Of a stretch of 64,000 nt of DNA, positions 25,845-34,922 are shown in pieces (within the stretch, counting starts at the first letter, position 1; each line of letters opens with the position of its first letter). A program made the position numbers and the translations under genes. Source of the stretch: Stenotrophomonas sp. 704A1 (lineage in GTDB: Bacteria; Pseudomonadota; Gammaproteobacteria; Xanthomonadales; Xanthomonadaceae); assembly GCF_030549525.1 (NCBI RefSeq), contig NZ_CP130831.1, positions 186,001 to 250,000 on the forward strand, given 5' to 3'. The notes beneath the pieces are model-generated. The model was not told where the DNA came from, ran no database searches, and saw only the letters and a list, made by a program, of their open reading frames with translations.

Positions 25845-28694
25845 ATGTCTCTCGCCCTGCGCCCGCGCGCTGCCCTGCTCGCCGTTGCCCTCAGTACCGC
25901 CCTCGGCACGCTTGCGCCGACCTCTGCGCTGGCGGCAAAGCCGGCCGCGCCCAGCAAGGTGGATATCCCGTTCGAGCAGTTCACCCTGCCCAACGGCCTG
26001 CGCGTGGTGGTGCACACCGACCGCAAGGCGCCGATCGTGGCGGTCAATGTCTGGTACCACGTCGGCAGCAAGGACGAGCCGGCCGGCCGTACCGGGTTTG
26101 CGCACCTGTTCGAACACCTGATGTTCCAGAGCAGCGAGAACCACGACGGCGAGTACTTCGAACCCTTCAAGCAGGTGGGTGCCACCGGCCAGAACGGCAC
26201 CACCAACACCGACCGCACCAATTACTTCGAGAACGTGCCGACCACCGCGCTGGACATGGCGTTGTTCATGGAATCCGATCGCATGGGCCACCTGCTGGGC
26301 GCGATCGACCAGGCCGCGCTGGACGAACAGCGTGGCGTGGTGCAGAACGAGAAGCGCCAGGGCGAGAACCAGCCCTACGGCCAGGTGTGGGAAAAGCTCA
26401 ACCGCGCGCTGTATCCGGCCGGGCATCCGTATCACCACAGCGTCATCGGCTCGATGAACGACCTCAACGCTGCATCGCTGGATGACGTCAAGACCTGGTT
26501 CCGTACCTGGTACGGCCCGAACAATGCCGTGCTGGTGCTGGCCGGTGACATCGACCTGGCCACCGCCAAGGAAAAGGTCACCCGGTACTTCGGCAGCATT
26601 CCAGCCGGGCCGAGCATGGCGCAGCCCAAGGTGGACGTGGCCAGGCGCGATGCCGATACCCGCGAAGTGATGACCGACAAGGTGCCGCAGGCGCGCATCT
26701 ATCGCGCCTGGAACGTGGCCCAGGTCGGCACCACCGACATCGACCAGCTGCAGCTGCTGGCGCAGGTGCTGGGCGGCGCCAAATCCTCGCGCCTGAGCCA
26801 GCGCCTGCAGCACCAGGACAAGCTGGTGGACAACATCAGCGCCGGCGCCTACGCCTCGCAGCTGGGTTCCAACTTCATGGTGATGGCCACGGTGAAGCAG
26901 GGCCAGGATCCGGCCAAGGTGGAAAAGATCATCGATGAGGAGATCGCCCGCCTGATCAAGGAAGGCCCGACCGCCGACGAGCTGGCGCGCGCCAAGACCG
27001 GCTTCCGCGCTGGTTTCATCCGCGGCATCGAGCGCATCGGCGGCTTCGGTGGCAAGGCCGACGCGCTGGCCGAGTGCACGGTCTATACCGGCGACCCCGG
27101 CTGCTTCCGGACCTCGCTGGCCAACATCGACAAGGCCAGTGCCGCCGATCTCAAGCGCCTGGGCGCGCAGTGGCTGGACACCGGAAGCCATACCCTGGTG
27201 GTGGAACCGGGTGAGCGTGTCGCGCTGAAGGAAGAGCCGTCGCAGGCGCCGAAGCCGTTCAACGTGCCGGCCGTGGACAAGAAGTACAGCACCCTGGCCG
27301 AGCAGGTCGACCGCAAGGCCGGCGTGCCGCAGACCCGCGAATTCCCGCAGCTGAAGTTCCCGGCACTGCAGCGCGCCACGCTGAAGAACGGCACCACGGT
27401 GGTGCTGGCCGAACGCCATGAGATCCCGGTGGTGCAGTTCAGCTACCAGTTCCCCGGTGGCTTCACCGCCGACCAGGGCCGCAAGCCGGGCACCGCCAAC
27501 TTCACCATGAGCCTGATGACCGAAGGCGCCGGCAAGCTGGGCTCGCTGGCCTTCGCCGACGCCGCCGACGCACTGGGCGCGAGCCTGGACGCCTCGGCCG
27601 GGCTGGATTCGGTGGAGGTGGAGCTGTCGGCGCTGAAGGAGAACCTGGCACCGTCGCTGGCGCTGTATGCCAGCCTGCTGCGTGAGCCGCGCTTCGAGCA
27701 GAGCGAGATCGACCGGGTCAAGGCGAGCTGGATCGCCGGCATCCAGCAGGAGAAGGTCAACCCGGGCGCGGTGGCGATGCGGGTGCTGCCGCCGCTGCTG
27801 TACGGCAAGGGCCACCCGTACGCGATCCCGTTCACCGGCAGCGGCGACGAAGCCGCCATCGCCAGCCTGGCCCGCGAGGACCTGGTGGACTTCCACCGTG
27901 ACTGGCTGCGCCCGCAGGACGGCACGCTGATCGTGGTGGGCGATACCACCCTGGCCGAGATCGTGCCGCTGCTGGACAAGCAGCTGGGCGACTGGAAGGC
28001 CAGCGGTGAGGCGCCGACCATCAAGGCCACCACGGCCGTCGCGCTGCCGCAGCGCCCGCGCGTGTTCCTGATCGACCAGCCTGGCGCGGTGCAGGCCAAC
28101 CTGTTCGCCGGCCAGGTGGTGGCGCCGTCCAGCGATGCCGGCTCGACCCGCTTCGACATCGCCAACGGCGTGATTGGTGGCGACTTCACCTCGCGCCTGA
28201 ACATGAACCTGCGCGAGGACAAGCACTGGTCCTACGGTGCCCGCACCAGCGCCAGCAACACCGTGGGCCAGCGCCCGTGGATGGCGATGGCGCCGGTGCA
28301 GATCGACAAGACCGGCCCGGCCATGGCGGAGATGCGCAAGGAAATCGCCGAGTTCGCCAGTGGCAGCAAGCCGGCCACCGATGCCGAAGTGGCGCGCATC
28401 CGCAACATCCAGACGCTGAGCCTGCCCGGTGCGTACGAAACGGCTGCTGCGGTGGCTTCGACCATCGGCAACATCGTGCAGTTCAAGCGCCCGGATGATT
28501 ACGTGCTGCGCCGCAAGGCCGAGATCGAGGCGATGACCCCGGCCCAGGTGCAGCAGGCTGCCGCCGAGATCAAGCCGCAGGCCCTGACCTGGGTGGTGGT
28601 GGGCGACCTCAAGCAGACCGAAGCGGCCGTGCGCGCGCTGAACCTGGGCGAGGTGACCGTGATCGATGCCGAAGGCAACCCGGTGAAGAAATAA
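25845..28694 (+). CDS. Periplasmic M16 (pitrilysin-type) zinc peptidase, two-domain
   Basis: A 949-residue exported protein: signal (ALLAVALSTALGTLAPTSALA), then a first M16 domain with the inverted zinc motif HLFEH (residues 87-91) and the downstream Glu in DEQRGVVQNEKRQGE. The second half is a further M16 pair, starting near FPALQRATLKNGTTVVLAERHE, which lacks HxxEH and so is the inactive partner (NFTMSLMTEGAGKLG). This arrangement is usual for M16 proteases that degrade oligopeptides in a closed chamber. ATG 25845 follows from the signal peptide; the frame itself opens at 25776. It is probably monocistronic. Confidence 0.92.
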   Translation: MSLALRPRAALLAVALSTALGTLAPTSALAAKPAAPSKVDIPFEQFTLPNGLRVVVHTDRKAPIVAVNVWYHVGSKDEPAGRTGFAHLFEHLMFQSSENHDGEYFEPFKQVGATGQNGTTNTDRTNYFENVPTTALDMALFMESDRMGHLLGAIDQAALDEQRGVVQNEKRQGENQPYGQVWEKLNRALYPAGHPYHHSVIGSMNDLNAASLDDVKTWFRTWYGPNNAVLVLAGDIDLATAKEKVTRYFGSIPAGPSMAQPKVDVARRDADTREVMTDKVPQARIYRAWNVAQVGTTDIDQLQLLAQVLGGAKSSRLSQRLQHQDKLVDNISAGAYASQLGSNFMVMATVKQGQDPAKVEKIIDEEIARLIKEGPTADELARAKTGFRAGFIRGIERIGGFGGKADALAECTVYTGDPGCFRTSLANIDKASAADLKRLGAQWLDTGSHTLVVEPGERVALKEEPSQAPKPFNVPAVDKKYSTLAEQVDRKAGVPQTREFPQLKFPALQRATLKNGTTVVLAERHEIPVVQFSYQFPGGFTADQGRKPGTANFTMSLMTEGAGKLGSLAFADAADALGASLDASAGLDSVEVELSALKENLAPSLALYASLLREPRFEQSEIDRVKASWIAGIQQEKVNPGAVAMRVLPPLLYGKGHPYAIPFTGSGDEAAIASLAREDLVDFHRDWLRPQDGTLIVVGDTTLAEIVPLLDKQLGDWKASGEAPTIKATTAVALPQRPRVFLIDQPGAVQANLFAGQVVAPSSDAGSTRFDIANGVIGGDFTSRLNMNLREDKHWSYGARTSASNTVGQRPWMAMAPVQIDKTGPAMAEMRKEIAEFASGSKPATDAEVARIRNIQTLSLPGAYETAAAVASTIGNIVQFKRPDDYVLRRKAEIEAMTPAQVQQAAAEIKPQALTWVVVGDLKQTEAAVRALNLGEVTVIDAEGNPVKK

Positions 28695-28701
28695 GGGACG
28701 T

Positions 28702-28725
28702 GCCTGCCCGCTCCGGCGGGCAGGC
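28702..28725 (+). terminator. Terminator-like hairpin after the M16 peptidase gene
   Basis: GCCTGCCCGC and GCGGGCAGGC form a 10-bp stem with a TCCG loop 7 bases after the stop codon. There is no T-run, so termination may be weak or Rho-assisted. Confidence 0.55.
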
Positions 28726-28733
28726 CTGCTGTG

Positions 28734-28816
28734 GCAGCGCCGGGCCGCGCCCGGCGTTCTTTTTCGGCGGCCGGCGATGCCGCGCCGCGCGCTCGCCGGG
28801 CATGGCCCGGCACTAC
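28734..28816. repeat. Pair of SMAG-type palindromic elements
   Basis: CAGCGCCGGGCCGCGCCCGGCG (first) and CGCCGGGCATGGCCCGGCACTAC (second) face each other, the usual dimeric arrangement of S. maltophilia GTAG repeats. Confidence 0.75.
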
Positions 28817-28889
28817 TGGGGCATCGCCCGGCTACCCCTGATTCAGGCTGTTCAGGCAGAATCCCCCCATACCCTTCCAGGATCTGCCC

Positions 28890-29207
28890 ATGCGCGTTCT
28901 GCTGCTGTCCTCCCTGCTGCTCACCGTCACCGCGTGTACGTGGGTGCCGATCGAACCGGCCGGCAAGGCGACCCGCGTGCTGCCGGCAGGCCCGGTTCCG
29001 GCCGGTTGCATCGCCAAGGGCGAGGTGGTGGTGACGGTGAAGAGCAAGGTCGGTTTCTACAACCGCAACCCGCTGCGTGTGCAGGAAGAGCTGGAAACCC
29101 TGGCCCGCAACGAGGCGCCCAGCACCGGCGCCAATGCGGTCCAGGCCGCCGCTGCACCGGCCGATGGCAGCCAGCGCTTCGCGGCGTTCCAGTGCCCGCC
29201 GCGCTGA
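28890..29207 (+). CDS. DUF4156-like lipoprotein
   Basis: A 105-residue lipoprotein with signal and lipobox LLLTVTAC (Cys16). The mature domain has paired cysteines (AGCIAKGEVVVTVKSKVGFYNRN and a Cys near the end in FQCPPR), as in the DUF4156 family, where they probably form a disulphide. RVQEELETLARNEA and GANAVQ are also typical of the family. The function is unknown. It stands alone upstream of oleA on the same strand, about 100 bases away. Confidence 0.8.
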   Translation: MRVLLLSSLLLTVTACTWVPIEPAGKATRVLPAGPVPAGCIAKGEVVVTVKSKVGFYNRNPLRVQEELETLARNEAPSTGANAVQAAAAPADGSQRFAAFQCPPR

Positions 29208-29308
29208 ATCCTTCACCATACGGCCAAGGCTGAATCCGTAAAGATGCGGTGAAGGGCCGGGGGTTATAGAATAGCGCCCCCTTTGCCTGAGCCTTGGCGC
29301 TAACCTCG

Positions 29309-30325
29309 ATGCTCTTCAAGAATGTCTCGATCGCCGGCCTCGCACACGTCGATGCGCCGCATACGCTGACGACCAAGGAAATCAACGAACGGCTGCAGCC
29401 GACGCTGGATCGCCTGGGCATCCGCACCGACGTGCTCGGCGATATCGCCGGCATCCACGCACGTCGCCTGTGGGACAACGGCGTCCTGGCGTCCGACGCA
29501 GCCACCATGGCGGGCCGCAAGGCGCTGGAAGACGCGGGCATCGAAGCGACCCAGGTCGGCCTGCTGGTCAACACCTCGGTCAGCCGTGACTACCTGGAAC
29601 CGTCCACGGCGTCGATCGTGTCCGGCAACCTGGGCGTCAGCGACGAGTGCATGACCTTCGACGTTGCCAACGCCTGCCTGGCCTTCATCAACGGCATGGA
29701 TATCGCGGCACGCATGATCGAGCGTGGCGACATCGACTACGCGCTGGTGGTGGATGGCGAGACCGCCAACCTGGTGTACGAGAAGACCCTGGAGCGGATG
29801 ACCGCCCCGGACGTCACCGCCGACGATTTCCGCAACGAGCTGGCGGCGCTGACCACCGGCTCCGGTGCCGCGGCCATGGTGATGGCGCGCTCGGAACTGG
29901 TGCCCGACGCGCCGCGCTACAAGGGTGGCGTGACCCGTTCGGCCACCGAGTGGAACCAGCTGTGCCTGGGCAACCTGGACCGCATGGTCACCGACACCCG
30001 CCTGCTGCTGATCGAAGGCATCAAGCTGGCGCAGAAGACCTTCACTGCCGCCAAGATCGCCCTCGGCTGGGCCGTGGAAGAGCTGGACCAGTTCGTCATC
30101 CACCAGGTCAGCCAGCCGCACACCGCTGCGTTCATCAAGAATTTCGGCATCGACCCGAAGAAGGTCATGACCATCTTCGGCGAGCACGGCAACATCGGCC
30201 CGGCCTCGGTGCCGATCGTGCTGAGCAAGCTCAAGCAGCTGGGCAAGCTGAAGAAGGGCGACCGCATCGCGCTTCTGGGCATTGGTTCCGGCCTGAACTG
30301 CTCGATGGCTGAAGTGGTCTGGTAA
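29309..30325 (+). CDS. oleA: OleA, acyl-CoA head-to-head condensing thiolase
   Basis: First enzyme of long-chain olefin synthesis: condenses two fatty acyl-CoAs without decarboxylation to a beta-keto acid. The 338 residues are close to X. campestris OleA throughout (LFKNVSIAGLAHVDAPHTLT). The catalytic Cys is in FDVANACLAFING (Cys123 here, Cys143 in X. campestris numbering), with the Glu in RDYLEPST that reaches from the partner subunit, His in VIHQVSQPH and Asn in GEHGNIGP. ATG 29309 is chosen; an in-frame TTG lies at 29294. A TATAGAAT sequence near 29266 is the likely -10 region. It begins the ole cluster, with oleB, oleC and oleD downstream. Confidence 0.96.
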   Translation: MLFKNVSIAGLAHVDAPHTLTTKEINERLQPTLDRLGIRTDVLGDIAGIHARRLWDNGVLASDAATMAGRKALEDAGIEATQVGLLVNTSVSRDYLEPSTASIVSGNLGVSDECMTFDVANACLAFINGMDIAARMIERGDIDYALVVDGETANLVYEKTLERMTAPDVTADDFRNELAALTTGSGAAAMVMARSELVPDAPRYKGGVTRSATEWNQLCLGNLDRMVTDTRLLLIEGIKLAQKTFTAAKIALGWAVEELDQFVIHQVSQPHTAAFIKNFGIDPKKVMTIFGEHGNIGPASVPIVLSKLKQLGKLKKGDRIALLGIGSGLNCSMAEVVW

Positions 30326-30347
30326 GCAGCCCGCTGCCCGACCTCCT

Positions 30348-30434
30348 GTAGAGCCGAGCCATGCTCGGCTCACGCGCGCAGCGCGGCTCTTCCGCAGCGG
30401 ACCGGAGAGCAGCCGAGCACCGGCTCGGCTCTAC
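30348..30434. repeat. SMAG dimer between oleA and oleB
   Basis: GTAGAGCCGAGCCATGCTCGGCT (30348-30370) is mirrored by AGCCGAGCACCGGCTCGGCTCTAC (30411-30434). Both copies carry the GTAG head at the outer ends. The dimer lies in the oleA-oleB gap and could fold in the transcript, changing the relative amounts of the two proteins. Confidence 0.8.
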
Positions 30435-30465
30435 ACTGCGCCGCGACTCTCCTTAGGTGCTCCGC

Positions 30466-31356
30466 ATGCGCGATCTTCCCGGTTACCCCGCCCACCCGCA
30501 GCGCTTCGAAGTGCGCCCTGGCCTGTCGATGAGCTATCTCGACGAAGGTCCGCGCGACGGCGAGGTGGTGGTGATGGTGCACGGCAATCCGTCGTGGAGC
30601 TATTACTGGCGCACGCTGGTGGCCGGCCTGTCGGACAGGTACCGCTGCATCGTGCCCGACCACATCGGCATGGGCCTGTCGGACAAGCCCGATGACCGCC
30701 GCTACGAGTACACGCTGCAGTCGCGCGTGGACGACCTCGATGCGCTGCTCAAGCACCTGGGCATCACCGGCCCGGTGACCCTGGCCGTGCACGACTGGGG
30801 CGGCATGATCGGTTTCGGCTGGGCGCTGTCGCACCACGACCAGGTCAAGCGCCTGGTGGTGCTCAACACCGCTTCGTTCCCGATGCCGGCGGCGAAGAAG
30901 ATGCCGTGGCAGATCGCACTGGGCCGCCACTGGACGATCGGCGAGTGGATCATCCGCAGCTTCAACGCGTTCTCGTCCGGTGCCTCGTGGCTGGGCGTGG
31001 AGCGGAAGATGCCGGCCGACGTGCGCCGCGCCTATGTGTCGCCGTACAACAGCTACGCCAACCGCATCAGCACGATCCGCTTCATGCAGGACATTCCGCT
31101 GTCGCCGGCCGACAAGGCCTGGTCGCTGCTGGAGCGCGCCGGCAAGGCGCTGCCGTCGTTCGCCGACCGACCGGCCTTCATCGGGTGGGGCCTGCGTGAC
31201 TTCGTGTTCGATCACCACTTCCTGAAAGGCTTCCAGGCCGCGCTGCCGCAGGCACAGGTGCATGCCTTCGAGGACGCCGGGCATTACGTGCTGGAAGACA
31301 AGCACGAAGTGCTGGTGCCGGAGATCCGCGCGTTCCTGGACAGGAACCCGCTCTGA
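30466..31356 (+). CDS. oleB: OleB, alpha/beta-hydrolase beta-lactone decarboxylase
   Basis: Final step of the ole pathway: splits the cis-beta-lactone made by OleC into the cis-olefin and CO2. The 296-residue product is a haloalkane dehalogenase-like alpha/beta-hydrolase: oxyanion loop VHGNPSWSYYWR, nucleophile Asp in LAVHDWGGMIGFG, a cap region rich in Trp, and the catalytic His in EDAGHYVLED. ATG 30466 has TTAGG just upstream; an in-frame GTG is at 30457. It is separated from oleA by a SMAG dimer and from oleC by a gene on the other strand. Confidence 0.95.
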   Translation: MRDLPGYPAHPQRFEVRPGLSMSYLDEGPRDGEVVVMVHGNPSWSYYWRTLVAGLSDRYRCIVPDHIGMGLSDKPDDRRYEYTLQSRVDDLDALLKHLGITGPVTLAVHDWGGMIGFGWALSHHDQVKRLVVLNTASFPMPAAKKMPWQIALGRHWTIGEWIIRSFNAFSSGASWLGVERKMPADVRRAYVSPYNSYANRISTIRFMQDIPLSPADKAWSLLERAGKALPSFADRPAFIGWGLRDFVFDHHFLKGFQAALPQAQVHAFEDAGHYVLEDKHEVLVPEIRAFLDRNPL

Positions 31357-31388
31357 GGGCCGAGCCGACCGTGGGTCGGCCCGCCGGA

Positions 31389-31820
31389 CTATGCCGCGAT
31401 GGGGGCCTGCGGCGGCGAGGACGGGCTGTTGCCGTTGTCGTCCGGATGGTCGTCGTCGTTGTCCGCGTCGTCGCGCCAGCGCCAGTCGGCCAGGGTCAGC
31501 GGATCCAGGCCGTAGGCGATACGGGCCTTGTCGCACTGCGGGCTGGCCTTGCCGTACTCCCACGATGCGTCCACTTCACGGCACACGCTGGGCCGGTTGG
31601 GGTGGATCGTGCAGCGCGAATACACGCCGATCTGCGCATCCAGCGCCACGCAGCGCACCGGCTTGGAGTGGGTGCCGCGCATGCACAGGCGATGGGGATC
31701 GAGCACCTCGGTCAGCTGGTGCGGCACGCCGCCGGGGGTGACCTCGTCCGATTCCATCCAGTGGAAAGCCACGCGGTATTGGGTGCAGCAGGCGCCGCAG
31801 GTCATGCAGGGATGTTGCAT
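31389..31820 (-). CDS. YkgJ-family cysteine cluster protein
   Basis: A 143-residue protein of the YkgJ/UPF0153 class, which probably binds zinc or an iron-sulphur cluster. Conserved Cys pattern: CMTCGACC near the N-terminus, then RCVALDAQIG, SRCTIHPNRPSVCREV and a late Cys (ASPQCDKARI). The C-terminal 30 residues are acidic and Pro/Ser-rich and look disordered. The start is ATG 31820; upstream in-frame extension is not supported. It sits on the opposite strand inside the ole cluster, between oleB and oleC, which is unusual and forces oleC to have its own promoter. Confidence 0.85.
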   Translation of the reverse strand: MQHPCMTCGACCTQYRVAFHWMESDEVTPGGVPHQLTEVLDPHRLCMRGTHSKPVRCVALDAQIGVYSRCTIHPNRPSVCREVDASWEYGKASPQCDKARIAYGLDPLTLADWRWRDDADNDDDHPDDNGNSPSSPPQAPIAA

Positions 31821-31912
31821 GGGCACGCCGCCTCGGGCGGCAGTCGGAATCGGGAACGAGGCTGCGGATTTTCCACGAAGTGGGCCGCCGCGCAAGAAAT
31901 TCCGTAAGCGGC

Positions 31913-31918
31913 GACAAT
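31913..31918 (+). promoter_or_regulatory. Putative -10 box for leaderless oleC
   Basis: GACAAT followed by exactly six bases and the oleC ATG. No Shine-Dalgarno sequence is present, and because the ykgJ gene faces away, oleC needs a local promoter. Confidence 0.35.
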
Positions 31919-31924
31919 GAACGG

Positions 31925-33583
31925 ATGAACGGACCCTGCAACATCGCCGCGCGCCTGCCCGAGCTGGCCCGTGAACGCCCCGACCAGATCGCCATCCGCT
32001 GCCCCGGCCGCCGCGGTGCCGGCAACGGCATGGCCGCCTATGACGTGACCCTCGACTACCGCCAGCTGGACGCCCGCAGCGATGCCATGGCCGCAGGCCT
32101 GGCCGGCTACGGGATCGGCCGCGGCGTGCGCACGGTGGTGATGGTGCGGCCCTCGCCGGAATTCTTCCTGCTGATGTTCGCCCTGTTCAAGCTGGGCGCG
32201 GTGCCGGTGCTGGTCGACCCGGGCATCGACAGGCGGGCACTGAAGCAGTGCCTGGACGAAGCGCAGCCGCAGGCCTTCATCGGCATCCCGCTGGCCCATG
32301 TGGCCCGGCTGGTGCTGCGCTGGGCACCGTCGGCGACACGCCTAGTCACCGTCGGCCGGCGCCTGGGCTGGGGCGGTACCACGCTGGCCGCGCTGGAACG
32401 CGCCGGTGCCAAGAGCGGGCCGATGCTGGCTGCGACCGACGCCGAGGACACCGCCGCCATCCTGTTCACCAGCGGCTCCACCGGTGTGCCCAAGGGCGTG
32501 GTCTACCGCCACCGCCATTTCGTCGGCCAGATCCAGCTGCTGGGCAGCGCCTTCGGCATGGAAGCGGGCGGGGTGGACCTGCCGACCTTCCCGCCGTTCG
32601 CCCTGTTCGATCCGGCGCTCGGCCTGACTTCGGTGATTCCGGACATGGACCCGACGCGGCCGGCGCAGGCCGACCCGGCGCGGCTGCACGATGCCATCCA
32701 GCGCTTCGGGGTAACCCAGCTGTTCGGCTCGCCGGCGTTGATGCGCGTGCTGGCCCGGCACGGGCGCCCGCTGCCGACGGTGACCCGGGTGACCTCGGCC
32801 GGTGCGCCGGTGCCGCCGGATGTGGTCGCCACCATCCGCAGCCTGCTGCCTGCCGACGCCCAGTTCTGGACGCCGTATGGCGCCACCGAATGCCTGCCGG
32901 TGGCCGTGGTGGAAGGGCGCGAGCTGGAACGTACCCGCGCGGCCACCGAGACCGGTGCCGGCACCTGCGTCGGCAGCGTGGTTGCGCCGAACGAGGTACG
33001 CATCATCGCCATCGACGACGCGCCGCTGCCGGACTGGTCGCAGGTGCGCGTGCTGGCGGTGGGCGAGGTGGGCGAGATCACCGTGGCCGGCCCGACCGCA
33101 ACCGACAGCTATTTCAACCGGCCGCAGGCCACTGCCGCGGCGAAGATCAGTGAAACGCTGGCCGATGGCAGCGTGCGCATCGTGCACCGCATGGGCGATG
33201 TCGGTTACTTCGACGCGCAGGGCCGGCTGTGGTTCTGCGGTCGCAAGAGCCACCGCGTGGAAACCGCACAGGGACCGCTGTATACCGAACAGGTCGAACC
33301 GGTGTTCAATACCGTGCCCGGCGTGGCGCGCACGGCGCTGGTCGGCGTTGGCCCGGCCGGTGCGCAGGTGCCGGTGCTGTGCGTGGAGTGCCAGCGTGGC
33401 AGGAGTGACAGCCCGGCGCTGCAGGAAGCGCTGCGGGCGCACGCGGCGGCCCGCGCGGCCGACGCCGGCCTGCAGCACTTCCTGGTGCACCCGGCATTCC
33501 CCGTCGATATCCGTCACAACGCCAAGATCGGCCGCGAGAAGCTCGCCGTCTGGGCCAGCGCCGAACTGGAGAAGCGCGCATGA
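31925..33583 (+). CDS. oleC: OleC, beta-lactone synthetase (AMP-ligase superfamily)
   Basis: Converts the beta-hydroxy acid from OleD to a cis-beta-lactone with ATP. The 552-residue product is an ANL-superfamily enzyme: P-loop-like [30 protein letters not shown], the hinge/Asp region [21 protein letters not shown], and the C-terminal Lys in [13 protein letters not shown]. OleC from S. maltophilia is one of the biochemically and structurally studied members of the family. It overlaps oleD by four bases (ATGA), so the two are translationally coupled. OleBCD form a large complex in relatives. Confidence 0.96.
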   Translation: MNGPCNIAARLPELARERPDQIAIRCPGRRGAGNGMAAYDVTLDYRQLDARSDAMAAGLAGYGIGRGVRTVVMVRPSPEFFLLMFALFKLGAVPVLVDPGIDRRALKQCLDEAQPQAFIGIPLAHVARLVLRWAPSATRLVTVGRRLGWGGTTLAALERAGAKSGPMLAATDAEDTAAILFTSGSTGVPKGVVYRHRHFVGQIQLLGSAFGMEAGGVDLPTFPPFALFDPALGLTSVIPDMDPTRPAQADPARLHDAIQRFGVTQLFGSPALMRVLARHGRPLPTVTRVTSAGAPVPPDVVATIRSLLPADAQFWTPYGATECLPVAVVEGRELERTRAATETGAGTCVGSVVAPNEVRIIAIDDAPLPDWSQVRVLAVGEVGEITVAGPTATDSYFNRPQATAAAKISETLADGSVRIVHRMGDVGYFDAQGRLWFCGRKSHRVETAQGPLYTEQVEPVFNTVPGVARTALVGVGPAGAQVPVLCVECQRGRSDSPALQEALRAHAAARAADAGLQHFLVHPAFPVDIRHNAKIGREKLAVWASAELEKRA

Positions 33584-34566
33584 AGATCCTGGTCACCGGT
33601 GGTGGTGGTTTCCTCGGCCAGGCGCTGTGCCGCGGGCTGGTCGAGCGTGGCCACCAGGTGCTGGCGTTCAACCGCAGCCATTACCCGGCGCTGCAGGCGC
33701 TGGGGGTCGGCCAGATACGCGGTGACCTGGCCGATGCGCAGGCGGTGCTGCACGCGGTGGCCGGCGTCGATGCGGTGTTCCACAACGGGGCCAAGGCCGG
33801 CGCCTGGGGCAGCTACGAGAGCTACCACCAGGCCAACGTGGTCGGCACCGACAACGTCATCGCAGCCTGCCGCGCGCACGGCATCGGCAAACTGGTCTAC
33901 ACCTCCACGCCCAGCGTGACCCATCGTGCCACCCATCCGGTGGAGGGCCTGGGCGCCGACGAGGTGCCCTATGGCGAGAACTTCCAGGCGCCGTATGCGG
34001 CGACCAAGGCGATCGCCGAACAGCGCGTGCTGGCGGCCAACGACGCCACTCTGGCAACGGTGGCGCTGCGGCCGCGGCTGATCTGGGGACCGGGCGACCA
34101 GCAACTGGTGCCGCGCCTGGCCCAGCGCGCCCGCCAGGGACGCCTGCGCCTGGTCGGCGATGGCAGCAACAAGGTCGACACCACCTACATCGACAATGCC
34201 GCGCTGGCGCACTTCCTCGCCCTGGATGCCCTGGCGCCCGGCGCCGCCTGTGCGGGCAAGGCGTACTTCATCTCCAACGGCGAGCCGCTGCCGATGCGCG
34301 AACTGCTCAACAAGCTGCTGGCCGCCGTAGGTGCGCCGGCCGTGCAGAAGAGCCTCAGCTTCAAGGCCGCCTACCGCATCGGCGCCGTCTGCGAGCGGCT
34401 GTGGCCGCTGCTGCGGCTGCGTGGCGAACCGCCGCTCACCCGCTTCCTGGCCGAACAGTTGTGCACCCCGCACTGGTACAGCATGGAGCCGGCACGGCGC
34501 GATTTCGGCTACGTGCCGCAGGTCAGCATCGAAGAAGGCCTGCGCCGGCTGAAGGCCGCGTCATGA
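33580..34566 (+). CDS. oleD: OleD, NADPH-dependent beta-keto acid reductase
   Basis: Reduces the 2-alkyl-3-keto acid from OleA to the beta-hydroxy acid used by OleC. The 328-residue extended short-chain dehydrogenase has the Rossmann motif [16 protein letters not shown] at residues 5-20, the Ser/Thr strand [12 protein letters not shown], and the catalytic YxxxK in [11 protein letters not shown]. The downstream strand [19 protein letters not shown] is typical of 3-beta-HSD/epimerase relatives. Its start overlaps the oleC stop. Confidence 0.95.
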   Translation: MKILVTGGGGFLGQALCRGLVERGHQVLAFNRSHYPALQALGVGQIRGDLADAQAVLHAVAGVDAVFHNGAKAGAWGSYESYHQANVVGTDNVIAACRAHGIGKLVYTSTPSVTHRATHPVEGLGADEVPYGENFQAPYAATKAIAEQRVLAANDATLATVALRPRLIWGPGDQQLVPRLAQRARQGRLRLVGDGSNKVDTTYIDNAALAHFLALDALAPGAACAGKAYFISNGEPLPMRELLNKLLAAVGAPAVQKSLSFKAAYRIGAVCERLWPLLRLRGEPPLTRFLAEQLCTPHWYSMEPARRDFGYVPQVSIEEGLRRLKAAS

Positions 34567-34687
34567 CGGCCGCGTCACGGCGCTGAAGGCTTCATCAATC
34601 GCAGAAGTTGCCATCACCGGTTGCACACCGGCCAGTGCGCAGGATGGTCCCAACGCCGAACCGGCCGAACCACCCGCGAGGAACGCC

Positions 34688-34843
34688 ATGCTGCATTACG
34701 CCATCATCTTCTTTGTCATCGCCATCATTGCCGCCGTGCTCGGCTTCTCCGGCATCGCCGGTGCCGCCACGAACATCGCCTGGATCCTGTTCGTGGTGTT
34801 CCTGATCCTGGCGGTGATCTCGATGTTCCGCAAGCGCGGGTAG
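34688..34843 (+). CDS. Small DUF1328-type membrane protein
   Basis: A 51-residue product with GAGGA before the ATG. The sequence is two hydrophobic segments with a short turn: [20 protein letters not shown], then GIAGAATN, then [15 protein letters not shown], ending SMFRKRG. This is the DUF1328/YtjA pattern of tiny inner membrane proteins, often stress-inducible and with no known activity. It lies after oleD, 120 bases downstream, and may have its own promoter. Confidence 0.85.
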   Translation: MLHYAIIFFVIAIIAAVLGFSGIAGAATNIAWILFVVFLILAVISMFRKRG

Positions 34844-34858
34844 CCGATACCGCTTTCT

Positions 34859-34913
34859 GTAGAGTCGAGCCATGCTCGGCTGATCACAACGCAGTCGAGC
34901 GGCTCGACTCTAC
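34859..34913. repeat. SMAG-type dimer (GTAGAGTCGAGCC variant)
   Basis: GTAGAGTCGAGCCATGCTCGGCT and GTCGAGCGGCTCGACTCTAC face each other, the outer ends carrying GTAG/CTAC. It separates the DUF1328 gene from the convergent ddl gene and may act as a transcription barrier. Confidence 0.8.
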
Positions 34914-34922
34914 AGAAGCTCG

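Noticed and set aside
25806..29219. 1137-residue open frame on the minus strand
   Set aside because: Antisense to the M16 peptidase gene and its downstream lipoprotein gene; composition typical of a shadow frame.
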